64,000 bases of DNA from PALSA-612 sp963773055 (GTDB taxonomy: Bacteria > Actinomycetota > Thermoleophilia > Gaiellales > Gaiellaceae): the NCBI GenBank assembly GCA_963773055.1, contig CAVYZL010000006.1, positions 1,116,001 through 1,180,000 on the forward strand, written 5' to 3'. Below, piece by piece: positions 40,897 to 49,316 of the stretch; the stretch's first letter is position 1, and each line of letters begins with the position of its first letter. Both the position numbers and the translations under genes were made by a program. A model generated the notes under the pieces. The model was not told the origin of the DNA. It made no database searches and saw nothing but the letters and a program-made list of their open reading frames with translations.

Positions 40897-42358
40897 AACG
40901 CAGAAGAAGGGCATCCTCGTACGAATGCCCGCTTCCTTGAAGAGCGCCCTCGTGCGGCAGACCGCGCGCGAGCGCGCCTCCTTGAACGACGTCGCGGTCG
41001 GCCTGCTCGCCGACCACTTCGACGTCTCGTTCACGCCCTCCGGCCGGAAGAGCCCGCTGCCGGGGGCAAGCCCCGTCGTCCTCCTCCGCGTCCCCGTCGA
41101 CCTCAAGCACGAGATCGAGGCCGAGGCGAAGCGCACCGAAAAGAGCGCAAACGACGTCATCCTCGGCGCACTCGCCGTCGGGCTCGGGCTCACGTTGTCC
41201 AAAGACAGAAAGGGAACCATGGCCTCTCAGAACGGTTCACAGAACGGCCGCGCAAAAGACAAGGTGCGCGTCGCGATCATCGGCGTCGGCAACTGCGCCA
41301 ACTCACTGCTCCAGGGCGTCGAGTACTACAAGGACGCATCGCCCGAGGACTCCGTCCCGGGTCTGATGCACGTCGACCTCGGCGGCTACCACATCTCGGA
41401 CATCGAGTTCGTGGCCGCGTTCGACGTGGTCAAGGGAAAGGTCGGCGTCGACCTCGCGGACGCCATCTGGGCGCACCCGAACGACACGATCAAGTTCGCG
41501 AACGTCAAGAAGACCGGCGTCACGGTCTCGCGCGGAATGACGCACGACGGCCTCGGCAAGTACCTGTCCGAGGTGGTCGAGAAGGCGCCGGGCGACACCG
41601 ACGACGTCGTCAAGATCCTCAAGGAGACCGGCACGGACGTCGTGATCAACTACCTCCCCGTCGGATCCGAGGCTGCCACCAAGTGGTATGCCGAGCAGAT
41701 CCTGGACGCAGGCGTCGCGATGGTGAACTGCATGCCCGTCTTCCTCGCCAGGGGCGGCCACTTCGCGAAGCGCTTCGAGCAGGCCGGACTGCCGATCATC
41801 GGCGACGACATCAAGTCGCAGGTCGGCGCCACGATCACGCACCGCGTGCTCACGACGCTGTTCGGTGACCGCGGCGTGCACCTCGACCGCACGATGCAGC
41901 TCAACGTCGGCGGCAACTCGGACTTCCTCAACATGCTCGAGCGTGACCGCCTCGAGTCGAAGAAGATCTCGAAGACGAACGCGGTCACCTCGATGCTCGA
42001 CTACGACATCGGCGCGAAGAACGTGCACGTCGGCCCGTCCGACTACGTGCCGTGGCTGACCGATCGCAAGTGGGCGTACATCCGCATGGAGGGCACCTCG
42101 TTCGGCGACGTGCCGCTCAACGTCGAGCTCAAGCTCGAGGTCTGGGACTCGCCGAACTCGGCCGGCATCGTCATCGACGCCGTCCGGCTCGCGAAGCTCG
42201 CGCTGAACAACGGCATCGGCGGCCCGCTCGAGGCGCCGAGCTCGTACCTGATGAAGTCGCCGCCGAAGCAGATCCGCGACGACGAGGCGCGCGAGCTGAC
42301 GGAGCGCTTCATCAAGCAGAACACACGCACCGAGCCGAAGGTCAAGGCGAAGGCCTAA
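40883..42358 (+). CDS. ino1: Inositol-3-phosphate synthase with N-terminal tandem ribbon-helix-helix region
   Basis: Residues about 113-491 are myo-inositol-1(3)-phosphate synthase, the NAD-dependent enzyme that turns glucose 6-phosphate into inositol phosphate: VRVAIIGVGNCANSLLQGVEY (Rossmann loop), DIEFVAAFDVVKGKVG, VNCMPVFLARGG, IIGDDIKSQVGATITHR, LNVGGNSDFLNM, SKTNAVTSML. Residues 1-112 instead hold two ribbon-helix-helix motifs: ILVRMPASLKSALVRQTARE with a following helix, then VLLRVPVDLKHEIEAEAKRT with ANDVILGALA. The frame is open from TTG 40883, inside a 25-bp palindrome. An internal ATG (41219, preceded by AAAGGG) could give the enzyme alone. I infer a PutA-like enzyme-repressor, or two overlapping translation products. 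Confidence 0.88.
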   Translation: MSASRTQKKGILVRMPASLKSALVRQTARERASLNDVAVGLLADHFDVSFTPSGRKSPLPGASPVVLLRVPVDLKHEIEAEAKRTEKSANDVILGALAVGLGLTLSKDRKGTMASQNGSQNGRAKDKVRVAIIGVGNCANSLLQGVEYYKDASPEDSVPGLMHVDLGGYHISDIEFVAAFDVVKGKVGVDLADAIWAHPNDTIKFANVKKTGVTVSRGMTHDGLGKYLSEVVEKAPGDTDDVVKILKETGTDVVINYLPVGSEAATKWYAEQILDAGVAMVNCMPVFLARGGHFAKRFEQAGLPIIGDDIKSQVGATITHRVLTTLFGDRGVHLDRTMQLNVGGNSDFLNMLERDRLESKKISKTNAVTSMLDYDIGAKNVHVGPSDYVPWLTDRKWAYIRMEGTSFGDVPLNVELKLEVWDSPNSAGIVIDAVRLAKLALNNGIGGPLEAPSSYLMKSPPKQIRDDEARELTERFIKQNTRTEPKVKAKA

Positions 42359-42479
42359 CCCTGGCGGCCGAGGCTCGGGGCCTCTGGTCTCCGAGCCTCG
42401 GCTCCAAGCGACTCCCCACCTCTTGTATCGTCGGGCCTCGACGAGCGGAGGCGCTGATGGCCGCACCGGAGCGATCGAC

Positions 42480-43464
42480 GTGAGGATCGAGGTCTTCGAC
42501 GACCTCGCCCGTTCTCTTGCGAAGCCGATGCCGCGACGCCAGGCGGTACGGATCCTCGGCGCCGCACTGGCCTCGGCCGCGATCCCGGTCTCGTTGCGCC
42601 CATCCAGGGCGTATGCAGGTCGAAGTGGATCCGGCGCCTGCCCGCCAAAGCCCACGTGCCCCCGGGCAAGCGATCCAAGCCGACCAAAGTTTTGTGGCGT
42701 CGTGAACATCGGGAACGACAAGTGCGTCAAGTACCGGTACGAGTGCTGTCGGAAAGAGGAGGAGTGCTGCGACGCCGGCTGCTGTCCGCCCTGCACCGAG
42801 TGCGGGACGGGGAAGACAATGCAGGCCGAAGACAGGAGTCCAGGCCTGCACGGCCTACGACCCCGGGTCGAAGAAGTCCGAGGTGAAGTGCTGCCCGCCG
42901 AGCGAATGCTGCTTCGACAACGGCCCCTTTGGCAAGGGGCAGGTCAAGGTCGCGTGCTGCCCCCGGGAGCGCTGCTGCGGCGGTGAGTGCTGCGGTCCAA
43001 AACAGACGTGCGTCAAGGGGAAATGCAAATGCGACGACCCGAAGAAGCGGAAGTGTGGCAAGGACTGCTGCACCAAGGATCAGCCCTGCTGCGAAGGCAA
43101 GCTCTGTTGCAGGAAGGAGGGAGGGACCTGCTGCGGCATCGACTGCTGTGATCCCAAGACGGAGCAGAACTGCTGCAAGCAGGGGACAGGCACGAGGTGC
43201 TGTCCGAAGGGGCTGACCTGCTGCGGCAAGGAGTGCTGTGCGAAGGGGGACGTGTGCATTAGGGGCCCGAAGCCGGCGTGCTGCGACTCCCTTAGCTACC
43301 TCTCGGACGTCCGCCTTTGTTGCCCCCCGGGCACAGTCGGGCTGTTCAACGTCTGCTGCTCAGTGGAGCTCGGGAAGGACTGCTGCAAGGGCGTCACCTG
43401 CCCCCCGCCCAAGCCCGGCCAGCCGCCAACCGTATGCGTCAACGGCGCGTGCAAGAGCATTTGA
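42480..43464 (+). pseudogene. Cys-rich Tat-type exported protein CRP5 (frameshifted)
   Basis: GTG at 42480 begins the CRP leader VFDDLARSLAKPMPRRQAVRI then LGAALASAAIPV (twin arginine present). The first frame carries CPPCTECGTGKTMQAEDR. From about base 42840 the family continues in the +1 frame with QACTAYDPGSKK, CCPPSECCFDNG, CCGGECCGPKQTCVKGKCKC and so on to VCVNGACKSI. One extra base at 42831-42841 explains the break. The corrected length is about 327 residues. It is the only CRP downstream of the inositol-phosphate synthase gene, 121 bp away. Confidence 0.75.
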
Positions 43465-43552
43465 CGGCGGTATACACCTCTAGTCGCCGCCAATAACGCC
43501 AAGGCGAAGGACGACGGGGTATCTAGGAGTACAGGGCTACACTCGGAGTCCG

Positions 43553-45181
43553 ATGGGCCTCCGAGTCGGTCTCGTCACGCCGTTCGCCTGGTCGCAACCG
43601 CACGACGTCAACGACCACGTCGCCGGCGTGGCCGACGGCCTGCGCGCTCTCGGGCACACGGTGACCGTGCTCGCGCCGTCGACGCGCGGGCGCGACCTGC
43701 GCGAGGGCCGGCGCGCGCTGCAGCGCGGCGAGCTCGGCGACGTGGTCGCGCTCGGGCCCGCGGTGCCGGTCTCGCGGCGGAGCACGATGGCGGTACCCGT
43801 TGGCGTGCGTGCGAACCTCGCACTCGCGCTCGCTCACGGCTCGTTTGACGTCGTCCACGGCTTCGAGCCGGGCATCCCGAGCCTCTCCTACCTCGCGCTT
43901 CGCGACACGGACGCGCTGGCGGTGGCGACGTTCTTCTCTCCCGACCGCCTTTTCTATCCTCCCGGAAAGGCACAGCGGGCACGCCTGCTCGGTCGGATCG
44001 ACGCTCTGGTTGCGCCGTCCGAGGAGGTTGCGTGCGCGGCCGCGGAACGGTTCCCGGGCGACTACACGGTCGTCCCACTCGGCGTCGACCTGAAGCTCTT
44101 CCGGCCCGGGCGAAAACGAAAGCGGATCGTCGTCGAGCTCGTCCCCGGCGAGCGGGAGACGGCGAAGCAGGCAATCCGCAGTCTCGACTCCCTCGACGGA
44201 TGGGAGGTCGTGCTTCTTCGCCGACGGGCACGGGCGACTCGCCCGTACGTGCCGGCCCGCCTGCGCTCGCGCGTGCACCTGCGTACGCACTCGACTCCGG
44301 CACAGCGGGCAGAGGCATTGAACGAGGCGACGGTGTTCGTGCCGGCAACGGAGGGAAGCACGCGGCTGAGCCTCGAGGCGGCCTCGGCCGGAGCGCTCGA
44401 GGGCGAGAGCCGACCCGCGAGCTTCGAGGAGGTGGCGCGTGAGCTCGACTCTCTCTACCGCCGGCTCGCGGGACGCAGACGGCCGATCCAGGTCGAGAGC
44501 GACCCCCTTGCCGACCGCGAATGGATCGTCTGCGACCTGCACACGCATACGGCGTGGTCACACGACTGCTCCGTCGGGACTGCCGACCTCCTCGACGCAG
44601 CCGAGGAAATCGGGCTCGGCGCGATCGCCGTCACGGACCACAACGTCTTCGGCGGCGCCAGCGAGGCGGTCGAGCTCGCAAAGAGGCGGGCGCTGACCGT
44701 GATCGCCGGCGAGGAGGTGAAGACGAAGGCTCAGGGCGAGGTGATCGGGCTCTTTCTCCGCGAGGAGATCCCGCGCGGGATGACCTTCGAGGACACGATC
44801 GCCGCCATCCGTGCTCAGAACGGCCTCGTCTTCCTCCCCCACCCCTTCGACCGCCGCCATGCGATCCCCGACCCTGCGACGCTGCACCGGCACCTCGAGG
44901 AGATCGACGTGCTCGAGGTCTACAACGCACGGCTGCTGCTCGATACGTACAACGACGAGGCGCTCCGCTTCGCGCGGAAGTACAACCTGCTGCAAGGCGC
45001 CGGCTCGGACGCGCACGTCCTCCCCGGCCTCGGCACGGGCGTCGTCCGGATGCGCGCGTTCACGACGCCGGAGGAGTTCCTGATCAGCCTGCGGGGGGCG
45101 GAGATCCTCCGTCGCCCGAAGTCGATCGCCTACCTCCAGTCGCTCAAGTGGGTGGCGCAAGTCAAGGAAAAGGTCCGCTAG
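43553..45181 (+). CDS. Fusion of GT4-type glycosyltransferase and PHP-domain phosphoesterase
   Basis: This is a 542-residue two-domain protein. Residues 1-290 follow a family-4 glycosyltransferase: VGLVTPFAWSQPHDVNDHV, GLRALGHTVTVLAP, DVVHGFEP, ALVAPSEEVACAAAERFPGD, VPLGVDLKLFRPGR. The second Rossmann half is shortened around ATEGSTRLSLEAASAG. Residues 320-540 form a complete PHP metal site: CDLHTHTAWSHD, AVTDHNVFGG, AGEEVKTKAQGEV, LPHPFDRRH, GAGSDAHV. PHP domains hydrolyse phosphoesters. Position after inositol-phosphate synthase hints at inositol-linked glycoconjugate metabolism. A -10-like tacact lies 15 bp before the ATG. Confidence 0.82.
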   Translation: MGLRVGLVTPFAWSQPHDVNDHVAGVADGLRALGHTVTVLAPSTRGRDLREGRRALQRGELGDVVALGPAVPVSRRSTMAVPVGVRANLALALAHGSFDVVHGFEPGIPSLSYLALRDTDALAVATFFSPDRLFYPPGKAQRARLLGRIDALVAPSEEVACAAAERFPGDYTVVPLGVDLKLFRPGRKRKRIVVELVPGERETAKQAIRSLDSLDGWEVVLLRRRARATRPYVPARLRSRVHLRTHSTPAQRAEALNEATVFVPATEGSTRLSLEAASAGALEGESRPASFEEVARELDSLYRRLAGRRRPIQVESDPLADREWIVCDLHTHTAWSHDCSVGTADLLDAAEEIGLGAIAVTDHNVFGGASEAVELAKRRALTVIAGEEVKTKAQGEVIGLFLREEIPRGMTFEDTIAAIRAQNGLVFLPHPFDRRHAIPDPATLHRHLEEIDVLEVYNARLLLDTYNDEALRFARKYNLLQGAGSDAHVLPGLGTGVVRMRAFTTPEEFLISLRGAEILRRPKSIAYLQSLKWVAQVKEKVR

Positions 45182-45204
45182 ACGAGAAGAAGGACCACCA
45201 GCCC

Positions 45205-45789
45205 GTGGCGGTTCCGACGGACGAGATCTACGACAAGTACCTGCGGAAGGCGATCGCCGAGATCAACGATCTCGGAGACGAGATCGGTCGAGCCGCGGGC
45301 GAAGCCGTGCCCGTTCTCGGCTCCGGGCACCCGATGGCCGACGTGATGCTGCTGAAGTACGCGCCACAGGGCTCGGAGATCCAGGAAGGCGTCGCGTTCT
45401 TCGGCCGCACGGGCCAGGCGATCCTCAAGTCGATGCAGCGCCTGCGCGTCGACCCGCTCGCCGTCTACGGGACGAACTGCCTCAAGTTCGTCGGCGCCGA
45501 GCCGGACGAGCTCTCGCAGGGCTGGCTCGTCCGCGAGCTCCACATCGTCCAGCCGAAGCTCGTCGTCGTCATGGGCGACGACACGCTCGGCTTCCTGAAC
45601 GGGCTCGCGTTCCCGCTCGCCGACGAGCTCGAAGAGACGATCGGCGAGCTCCAGCGCTTCACACCGACGGTCGACGCGCTCGTCGTGCCTGACGTCGACG
45701 CGGCGCTCGACGACGAGCCATCGAAGAAGGCCTTCTGGGCCGCCTTCAGGCCCGTCGGCGCCTGGTGGGCCGAGCTGCCGCCGTACTGA
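45205..45789 (+). CDS. Uracil-DNA-glycosylase-fold protein (family 4-like)
   Basis: This is a 194-residue protein with the order of a family-4 UDG: a first motif in MLLKYAPQGSEIQEGVAFFG, RTGQAILKSMQRL, VYGTNCLKFVGAEPDE, RELHIVQPKLVVVMGDDTLG. The catalytic loop differs from the canonical GEAPG and the N-terminal Fe-S Cys are absent, so base-excision activity is uncertain. GTG at 45205 is 23 bp after the GT4-PHP stop; the open frame further upstream lies inside that gene. It converges on the methyltransferase gene. Confidence 0.65.
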   Translation: MAVPTDEIYDKYLRKAIAEINDLGDEIGRAAGEAVPVLGSGHPMADVMLLKYAPQGSEIQEGVAFFGRTGQAILKSMQRLRVDPLAVYGTNCLKFVGAEPDELSQGWLVRELHIVQPKLVVVMGDDTLGFLNGLAFPLADELEETIGELQRFTPTVDALVVPDVDAALDDEPSKKAFWAAFRPVGAWWAELPPY

Positions 45790-45792
45790 TCC

Positions 45793-46893
45793 CTACGGGG
45801 TCAAGCGATAGAAACGCCAGAACTCGTGCTCGATCGGGAGCACCTCGAATCCCTTGAAGCCGGCCTCCGTCGCGTACCGCTCGACGGTCTCCGTGCGCAT
45901 GACCGTTCCCGTCCCGGCGGGATCCGCCCCGACCATGCCCACGGGAAGGCAGTGGAGGACGCTGAACCCGTAGTACAGGCGTTCGAGGTCCGTCGTCGGC
46001 GTCGTGAACGCCGCTTCCGTCCGCTCGTCTCCGACGATCACCGAGCCTGTGTCGACGAGCATGCCGCGAACCGTTCTGAGCACGTCGACGGGCCGGGACA
46101 TGTCATGCAGCGCCTCGAAGATCGTCACGAGGTCGTATCGACCCGCAAGCGCCGGATCGGCGGCATCCCGCTCGTGAAAGACGACGCGGTCTTCGACCTC
46201 ACTTCCCGCCAGGTTTTCACGCGCCTTCGCGATCGACACGGTGTCGAGATCGATGCCGTCGACCTCTACCAGCGGGTATGCCTTGGCGATCGCGATGCTC
46301 GACCAGCCGCACCCGCAGGCGACGTCCGCTACCCGGGCGGCCGGCTCGTTGAGAAGCCTCTCGTGCACGGCAGAGACCGCCGGCAGCCACTGGCTACCCA
46401 GCTGGCTCTCGAACATTGGCCGCGTGAACGCCGCCTGCCCTTCGGCGAGGTCGACGCCATAGTCCTCGTACGGAACCCCACCGCCGGTGCGAAACGCCGT
46501 CAGGAGGTCGTCGATGGGCCGCCCTGCCGCGACGATGAGCTTCCCGAAGGGCGCCGCATAGTTGAGGCTGCGTTCGTCGAGAAGCGCCTCGTCATGCCCG
46601 GCTGGGAGCGAGTAACGGCGGTCGGGGGCATCGGCGTCGGCGTCATCGACCTCGAGAATCCCCGTTGCCGCTTGCTGCTCCAGCCATTCACGCGCGTAGC
46701 GCTCATGGATACCTGCAGCCGAGGCGAGACCGCTCGACGTGAGCGGCCCCTCGTCTGCAAGCACCCTGTAGAGCCCGAGGCGATCGCCGACGTACAGGGA
46801 CAGGAGATCCATCGCGCCGAGGATCGCCTCGAACAGGCGGCCGACGAGCGCGTCTCGTCGCTCGTCGGCCGTCATGAATTCTTTTGCTGACAT
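45793..46893 (-). CDS. SAM-dependent methyltransferase with N-terminal winged-helix dimerisation domain
   Basis: This is a 366-residue class I methyltransferase. Residues 1-100 resemble the O-methyltransferase-type winged helix (LGLYRVLADEGPLTSSGLASAAGIHERYAREWLEQ). The SAM-binding core follows: VADVACGCGWSSIAIAKAYP (motif I, with Cys in place of a Gly), VDGIDLDTVSIAKAREN, DLVTIFEALHDM, RTVRGMLVDTGSVIVGD. The substrate is unknown; similar proteins are common in actinobacteria. ATG at 46893 overlaps the lipoprotein gene end by 22 bp. Confidence 0.82.
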   Translation of the reverse strand: MSAKEFMTADERRDALVGRLFEAILGAMDLLSLYVGDRLGLYRVLADEGPLTSSGLASAAGIHERYAREWLEQQAATGILEVDDADADAPDRRYSLPAGHDEALLDERSLNYAAPFGKLIVAAGRPIDDLLTAFRTGGGVPYEDYGVDLAEGQAAFTRPMFESQLGSQWLPAVSAVHERLLNEPAARVADVACGCGWSSIAIAKAYPLVEVDGIDLDTVSIAKARENLAGSEVEDRVVFHERDAADPALAGRYDLVTIFEALHDMSRPVDVLRTVRGMLVDTGSVIVGDERTEAAFTTPTTDLERLYYGFSVLHCLPVGMVGADPAGTGTVMRTETVERYATEAGFKGFEVLPIEHEFWRFYRLTP

Positions 46894-47466
46894 TCCTCAG
46901 GCGCTACGAGCGTGCAGTTCTGCTGCACCCAGGTGCTGATGTTCTGCGATGCCTGTGTCGCCTTCGTCGAATCGATCGACTGCAGCTTCGCGAGATCTGC
47001 AGCGCTCGGCGTTTGCCCCGCCTTGAGGCTTCCCAGAGCTCCGGCAACTTGGCCGAACCAGTCCGCCAGCGTCTGGAAGTCGTCCTTGATGTCTGCTGGC
47101 GCGGCTGCGGCGTACTGGTCGAACGCCTTCTGCGACGTCGTCGAGGTGCCCGTGCTCGAACCCGAGAGCGAGTTCGAGATCTTCTGCGCCGATCTCGGCG
47201 AACTGCTTGCAGTTCTCGGAGGTTGCGAAGTCCGGGATCGCCGACGTGTCCGTCGTCTCCGTTGCCGTCGTGTCGGTCGTCTCGGTGGCGGTCGTGTCGG
47301 TCGTCGTCGTCTCGGTCGTCGTCGCCTCGGTCGTCGTCTCCGTCGTCGTCGCGGCCGTCGTCTCGGTCGTGGCGGCGCTCTTATCGCTGCCACCACAGCC
47401 CGCGAACGCTAGGGCGAGCACCCCCAGGCTCGCGATCGCGAGCAGCATCATCACTCGTCGTGCCAT
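46872..47466 (-). pseudogene. Lipoprotein with Thr/Glu repeat linker (frameshifted)
   Basis: The lipobox is LALAFAGCGGSD after a hydrophobic signal. About 50 residues of TTETTTE/TDTTATE repeats follow, then CKQFAEIGA. From about base 47186 the Cys-containing globular part continues in the +1 frame: KISNSLSGSSTGTSTTSQK, FDQYAAAAPADIKDDFQTL, NISTWVQQNCTLVAPEEC. One extra base in 47183-47190 explains the switch; the corrected protein is about 197 residues. The function is unknown. It precedes, and overlaps by 22 bp, the methyltransferase gene. Confidence 0.68.
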
Positions 47467-47532
47467 GCGTCGTTCCCTCCTCGTCGAAGAAGCTTCGACC
47501 CTAGTGGACTCTCCGGACGTCCGTCAACATGC

Positions 47533-48894
47533 TCACCCACGAGAGAACAACGCCACCGTCTCGATATGCGGCGTATGCGGGAACATGTCGACCGGGCGCG
47601 CCGTCTCGAGTCGGTAGCCCCACGACGCGGCGAGCTCCTTCGCGTTCCCCGCGAGCGTCGTCGGATTGCACGAGACGTAGACGAGACGCGACGGCGCGAG
47701 CCTGCCGATCTCCCGCACGGCCTTGCCGGACAGGCCGGCGCGAGGAGGGTCGACGACGACGACGTCGGGCGGGCCGGCCCTGTCGCGGAGCTCTTCGAGC
47801 GAACGTCCGACCTCCCCCGCGAAGAAAGCCGAGTTCGTGATCCCATTCAGCTCGGCGTTCTCGATCGCGCAGGCCACCGCCTCCTCCGACGCCTCGACGC
47901 CCCACACGGTGAGCGCCTTCCGCGCGAGGACGAGGCCGATCGTCCCCGTCCCGCAGTAGAGGTCATAGACGGTCTCCGTGCCCTGTAGCCCGGCGTACTC
48001 CTCCACGAGGGCATAGACGCGCTCGGCCATCGCGGTGTTGGTCTGGAGAAAGGCGTTGGGCCGCACGCGGAAGCGGAGGCCGCAGAGCTCCTCCTCGATC
48101 GCATCCTCGCCCCACAACAGCCGCGTGGGAACGTTCGTGACCTCCGCTGGACGATCGTTGATGCCCCAAGAGACCGAGCGCACCTCGGGGAAGCGCGTGA
48201 CCACCCGGACGAACGAGTCCTCCTCCAGCGAGCCCGGCGCGGTGACGAGCACGACGAGCGCCTGGCCCGTGTTCCGTCCCTCCCGGACGACGAGATGGCG
48301 GAGGAAGCCGTTCTGGCTTCGCTGGTCGTACGCCGGCAGCTCGTGCTCGCGCGCCCAGAGCCGCACCGCCTCGCGGAGCCCGTTCCCGAGCTCTGTGGTC
48401 AGCCAGCACTCACGGATGTCGAGCACCTCGTCCCAGCGGCCCGCTCGATGAAAGCCGAGCACCGCGCCGGCGGGGCCCGGCGCGAAGGAGTACTCGAGCT
48501 TGTTGCGGTAGTGGAAGTGCGACTCGGCCGCCACTGCCGGCTCGAGCGGCGGGTCGGCGATCCCGCCGAGGCGGACGAGCGCGTCGCGAACCTGCGCCTC
48601 CTTCGCCGAGAGCTGGGCCTCGTACGCGTAGTCCTGGAACCGGCAGCCGCCACAGGCCGGGAAGTGGTCGCACGGCGCCTCGACCCGCTCGGCGCTCGGC
48701 TCGAGCACGTCGACGACCCACCCTTCGGCGTGGCTCTTCCGCACCTTGCCGATGCGTGCGCGCACGAGGTCGCCCGGCAGGCCGCGGCGGACGAAGACGA
48801 CGTAGCCGTCCACGCGCGCGACGCCATTTCCTCCGTAGGCGAGCGAGTCGATCCGGAGCTCGATCTCGTCACCCGAGGCGACGGGAGCGGCCAC
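47533..48894 (-). CDS. RlmD/TrmA family rRNA (uracil-5) methyltransferase
   Basis: This is a 453-residue class I methyltransferase that makes 5-methyluridine in 23S rRNA (RlmD/RlmC type). A TRAM domain covers residues 10-65 (ELRIDSLAYGGNGVARVDGY). A [4Fe-4S] cluster is carried by CDHFPACGGCRFQDY plus IRECWL. The SAM site is VYDLYCGTGTIGLVLA, VDPPRAGLSGK is also present, and SCNPTTLAGNAKEL holds the catalytic Cys. GTG at 48894 is placed 5 bp after the yjbQ stop; the longer open frame runs into that gene. E. coli RlmD methylates U1939, but U747 cannot be excluded. Confidence 0.9.
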   Translation of the reverse strand: MAAPVASGDEIELRIDSLAYGGNGVARVDGYVVFVRRGLPGDLVRARIGKVRKSHAEGWVVDVLEPSAERVEAPCDHFPACGGCRFQDYAYEAQLSAKEAQVRDALVRLGGIADPPLEPAVAAESHFHYRNKLEYSFAPGPAGAVLGFHRAGRWDEVLDIRECWLTTELGNGLREAVRLWAREHELPAYDQRSQNGFLRHLVVREGRNTGQALVVLVTAPGSLEEDSFVRVVTRFPEVRSVSWGINDRPAEVTNVPTRLLWGEDAIEEELCGLRFRVRPNAFLQTNTAMAERVYALVEEYAGLQGTETVYDLYCGTGTIGLVLARKALTVWGVEASEEAVACAIENAELNGITNSAFFAGEVGRSLEELRDRAGPPDVVVVDPPRAGLSGKAVREIGRLAPSRLVYVSCNPTTLAGNAKELAASWGYRLETARPVDMFPHTPHIETVALFSRG

Positions 48895-48899
48895 GGTGG

Positions 48900-49298
48900 C
48901 TAGGCGAGAGTCGTGACGTAGATCTTGCGGTCGCGCGGGCCGTCGAACTCGCAGAAGAACACGCCCTGCCACGTGCCGAGCGCGAGCTTGCCGTCGTCCA
49001 GCGGAACGAGCACCTGCGGGCTCATCAGCGACGCGCGGATGTGTGACGGCGCGTTCTCCTCGCCGAGCTCGATGTGCTTCCAGTGCCAGCCGTCGTCGAC
49101 GATCTTCTCGAGCGCGGCCTCGAAGTCTCGCGCGACCATCGGGTCGGCGCGCTCGTTGACCGTCACACCCGCCGTCGTGTGGGGCACGTAGACGAGCACG
49201 GCGGCCGCGCCGTTCGCGCCGTCGACGGCGCTCTGAACGTGCTCCGTGATCTCGACGAGCTGCGTCCGCTGCGTCGTGCGGATGGCTATCTCCCTCAC
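48900..49298 (-). CDS. YjbQ/UPF0047 family protein
   Basis: This is a 132-residue protein with the UPF0047 hallmark VYVPHTTAGVTVNERADP near residue 40, HWKHIELGEENAPSHIRASL, and LALGTWQGVFFCEFDGPRDR near the end. Members form trimers around a conserved His and some have weak thiamine-phosphate synthase activity. ATG start; it lies 18 bp from the divergent peptidase gene, whose region (ttatcctacgcc) may hold both promoters. Confidence 0.92.
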   Translation of the reverse strand: MREIAIRTTQRTQLVEITEHVQSAVDGANGAAAVLVYVPHTTAGVTVNERADPMVARDFEAALEKIVDDGWHWKHIELGEENAPSHIRASLMSPQVLVPLDDGKLALGTWQGVFFCEFDGPRDRKIYVTTLA

Positions 49299-49316
49299 GG
49301 CGTTATCCTACGCCGG

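Noticed and set aside
40883..41218. RHH region as the antitoxin of a toxin-antitoxin pair
   Set aside because: No toxin gene lies nearby and the frame runs without a stop into the enzyme.
41303..42796. 497-residue open frame on the minus strand
   Set aside because: It is antisense to the inositol-phosphate synthase and the start of CRP5. It is a high-GC shadow frame.
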